Translations under genes and position numbers: made by a program
Notes under the pieces: generated by a model
What the model was told of the DNA's origin: nothing
What the model saw: the letters and a program-made list of their open reading frames with translations, nothing else
The model's database searches: none
Part shown: positions 12,601 through 13,317 of the stretch, piece after piece
Layout of the letters: the number at the start of each line of letters is the position of its first letter
Numbering within the stretch: the stretch's first letter is position 1
Assembly (NCBI GenBank): GCA_002337545.1
Contig: DDGE01000047.1
Coordinates: 36,493-49,809 of the forward strand
Source of the DNA: Phycisphaerales bacterium UBA1910
GTDB lineage: Bacteria; Planctomycetota; Phycisphaerae; Phycisphaerales; UBA1924
Length of the DNA stretch: 13,317 nucleotides
Direction of reading: 5' to 3'

Positions 12601-13317
12601 TCAGCGCTTCGCACCCGCGGTGCGCTCAAAGAGCGCACTGATCGATTCATCGTTATGAATTCTCGTGATCGCCTGCCCGAGGATTTCTCCCACGGACAGG
12701 ATCACGAGCTTATCCTTGATCTGATCACAGCGTCCGCCCTCAGGGATCGTGTCGGTCACAACGACCTTGGAGATCGGGGAGTCTGCGAGCTTCTGCATGG
12801 CCGGCCCAGCCAGAACCGCGTGTGTGGCAGCGCAGACTACATCCGATGCACCCTCGTCCATCACGAGCTTCGCCGCTTCGACGACCGTGCCGCCTGTCGA
12901 GATCATGTCGTCAAACATGAGGACCGTCTTGTTTGCCACATCGCCGATGAGGTTGCCGACCTTCACTGAATCACCCGTGAGGCGGCGTTTGTTGATGATC
13001 GCCAGATCTGCATCAAGCAGGTTGGCCATCGATTCAGCAACCTTGACATTTCCGACATCCGGCGACACGAGGCACAAATCCCCGAGTTCGGCCCGGTTGG
13101 ACATGAAGTAATCAAAGAACACGGGGGTCGCGGACAGATGATCCACGGGGATGTCGAAGAACCCCTGGATCTGTGCCGCGTGCAGATCCATCGCGAGGAC
13201 GCGATCCGCGCGTGCCGCGGTAATCAGGTTCGCGACGAGCTTCGCGGTAATCGGGACGCGTCCCTCGTCCTTGCGGTCCTGACGACCGTACCCGTAGTAC
13301 GGCATCACCATCGTGAC
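12601..13317 (-). CDS. prs: Ribose-phosphate pyrophosphokinase (PRPP synthetase), C-terminal three quarters
   Basis: The 5' end lies beyond the right edge; 238 residues are visible, about 75-85 missing. The enzyme makes phosphoribosyl pyrophosphate from ribose 5-phosphate and ATP for purine, pyrimidine, His, Trp and NAD synthesis. Visible motifs are PYYGYGRQDRK (ATP site), MDLHAAQIQGFFDIPVDHL, LVSPDVGNVKVAE, the flexible loop INKRR with the catalytic Lys-Arg pair, and the PRPP loop FDDMISTGGT, ending with DESISALFE, the usual class I C terminus. The loop has Ser where E. coli and B. subtilis have the last Asp (DDMIDT..GT); the Ser form also occurs in other lineages. It is the first visible gene of the minus-strand block. 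Its ATG at 13311 is an internal Met, not the start. Confidence 0.96.
   Translation of the reverse strand, partial: VTMVMPYYGYGRQDRKDEGRVPITAKLVANLITAARADRVLAMDLHAAQIQGFFDIPVDHLSATPVFFDYFMSNRAELGDLCLVSPDVGNVKVAESMANLLDADLAIINKRRLTGDSVKVGNLIGDVANKTVLMFDDMISTGGTVVEAAKLVMDEGASDVVCAATHAVLAGPAMQKLADSPISKVVVTDTIPEGGRCDQIKDKLVILSVGEILGQAITRIHNDESISALFERTAGAKR

Noticed and set aside
1..13317. tRNA, rRNA, CRISPR arrays, transposase genes, phage attachment sites
   Set aside because: Looked for on both strands by their characteristic sequences; none seen.

Overview
The window looks like chromosomal DNA from a planctomycete, most likely of the Phycisphaerae. The pointers are the C-terminal end of a DUF1501 protein (a family expanded in Planctomycetes), a divergent primary-type sigma factor with an unusual region 2.4, and a prs-rplY-pth-rpsF-ssb-rplI block. 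Codon use is moderately GC-rich and even across the window. I see no insertion sequence, prophage gene, CRISPR array, tRNA or rRNA. The organism call is inference from family content, not from a marker gene.

Layout. Positions 1-384 (+) are the tail of a DUF1501 gene. Convergent with it at 411-1025 (-) is a small unrecognised single-pass membrane protein, possibly translated from a leaderless mRNA. Next is an Mn-type superoxide dismutase (1096-1707, -) with its own terminator. A gene-free stretch of about 1.1 kb (1708-2815) follows; it carries one good-looking plus-strand promoter and an unusual density of RNA hairpins, and leads into a sigma-70 family gene (2816-3871, +) closed by a textbook terminator.

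A three-gene plus-strand cluster follows (4213-9137): an intact PilT-type ATPase; a membrane-anchored GspE/PilB-like protein in which the Walker A, Asp-box, Walker B and His-box catalytic residues are all altered while the four zinc-binding cysteines remain; and a CvpA-like four-helix membrane protein with a large extra domain. It ends at a strong terminator (9168-9190). The pairing of a live ATPase with an apparently dead, membrane-tethered paralogue is the most interesting item here.

The right-hand part (9275-13317, all minus strand) is a translation and nucleotide-metabolism block, transcribed in the order prs (5' end outside the window), rplY/ctc, pth, rpsF, ssb, rplI. rplY and pth overlap by one base. 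A long hairpin separates rpsF from ssb, ssb has its own terminator, and rplI appears to have its own promoter and terminator. rpsR, usually found between ssb and rplI, is absent. L25, Pth, S6 and L9 all carry low-complexity, mostly acidic C-terminal tails.
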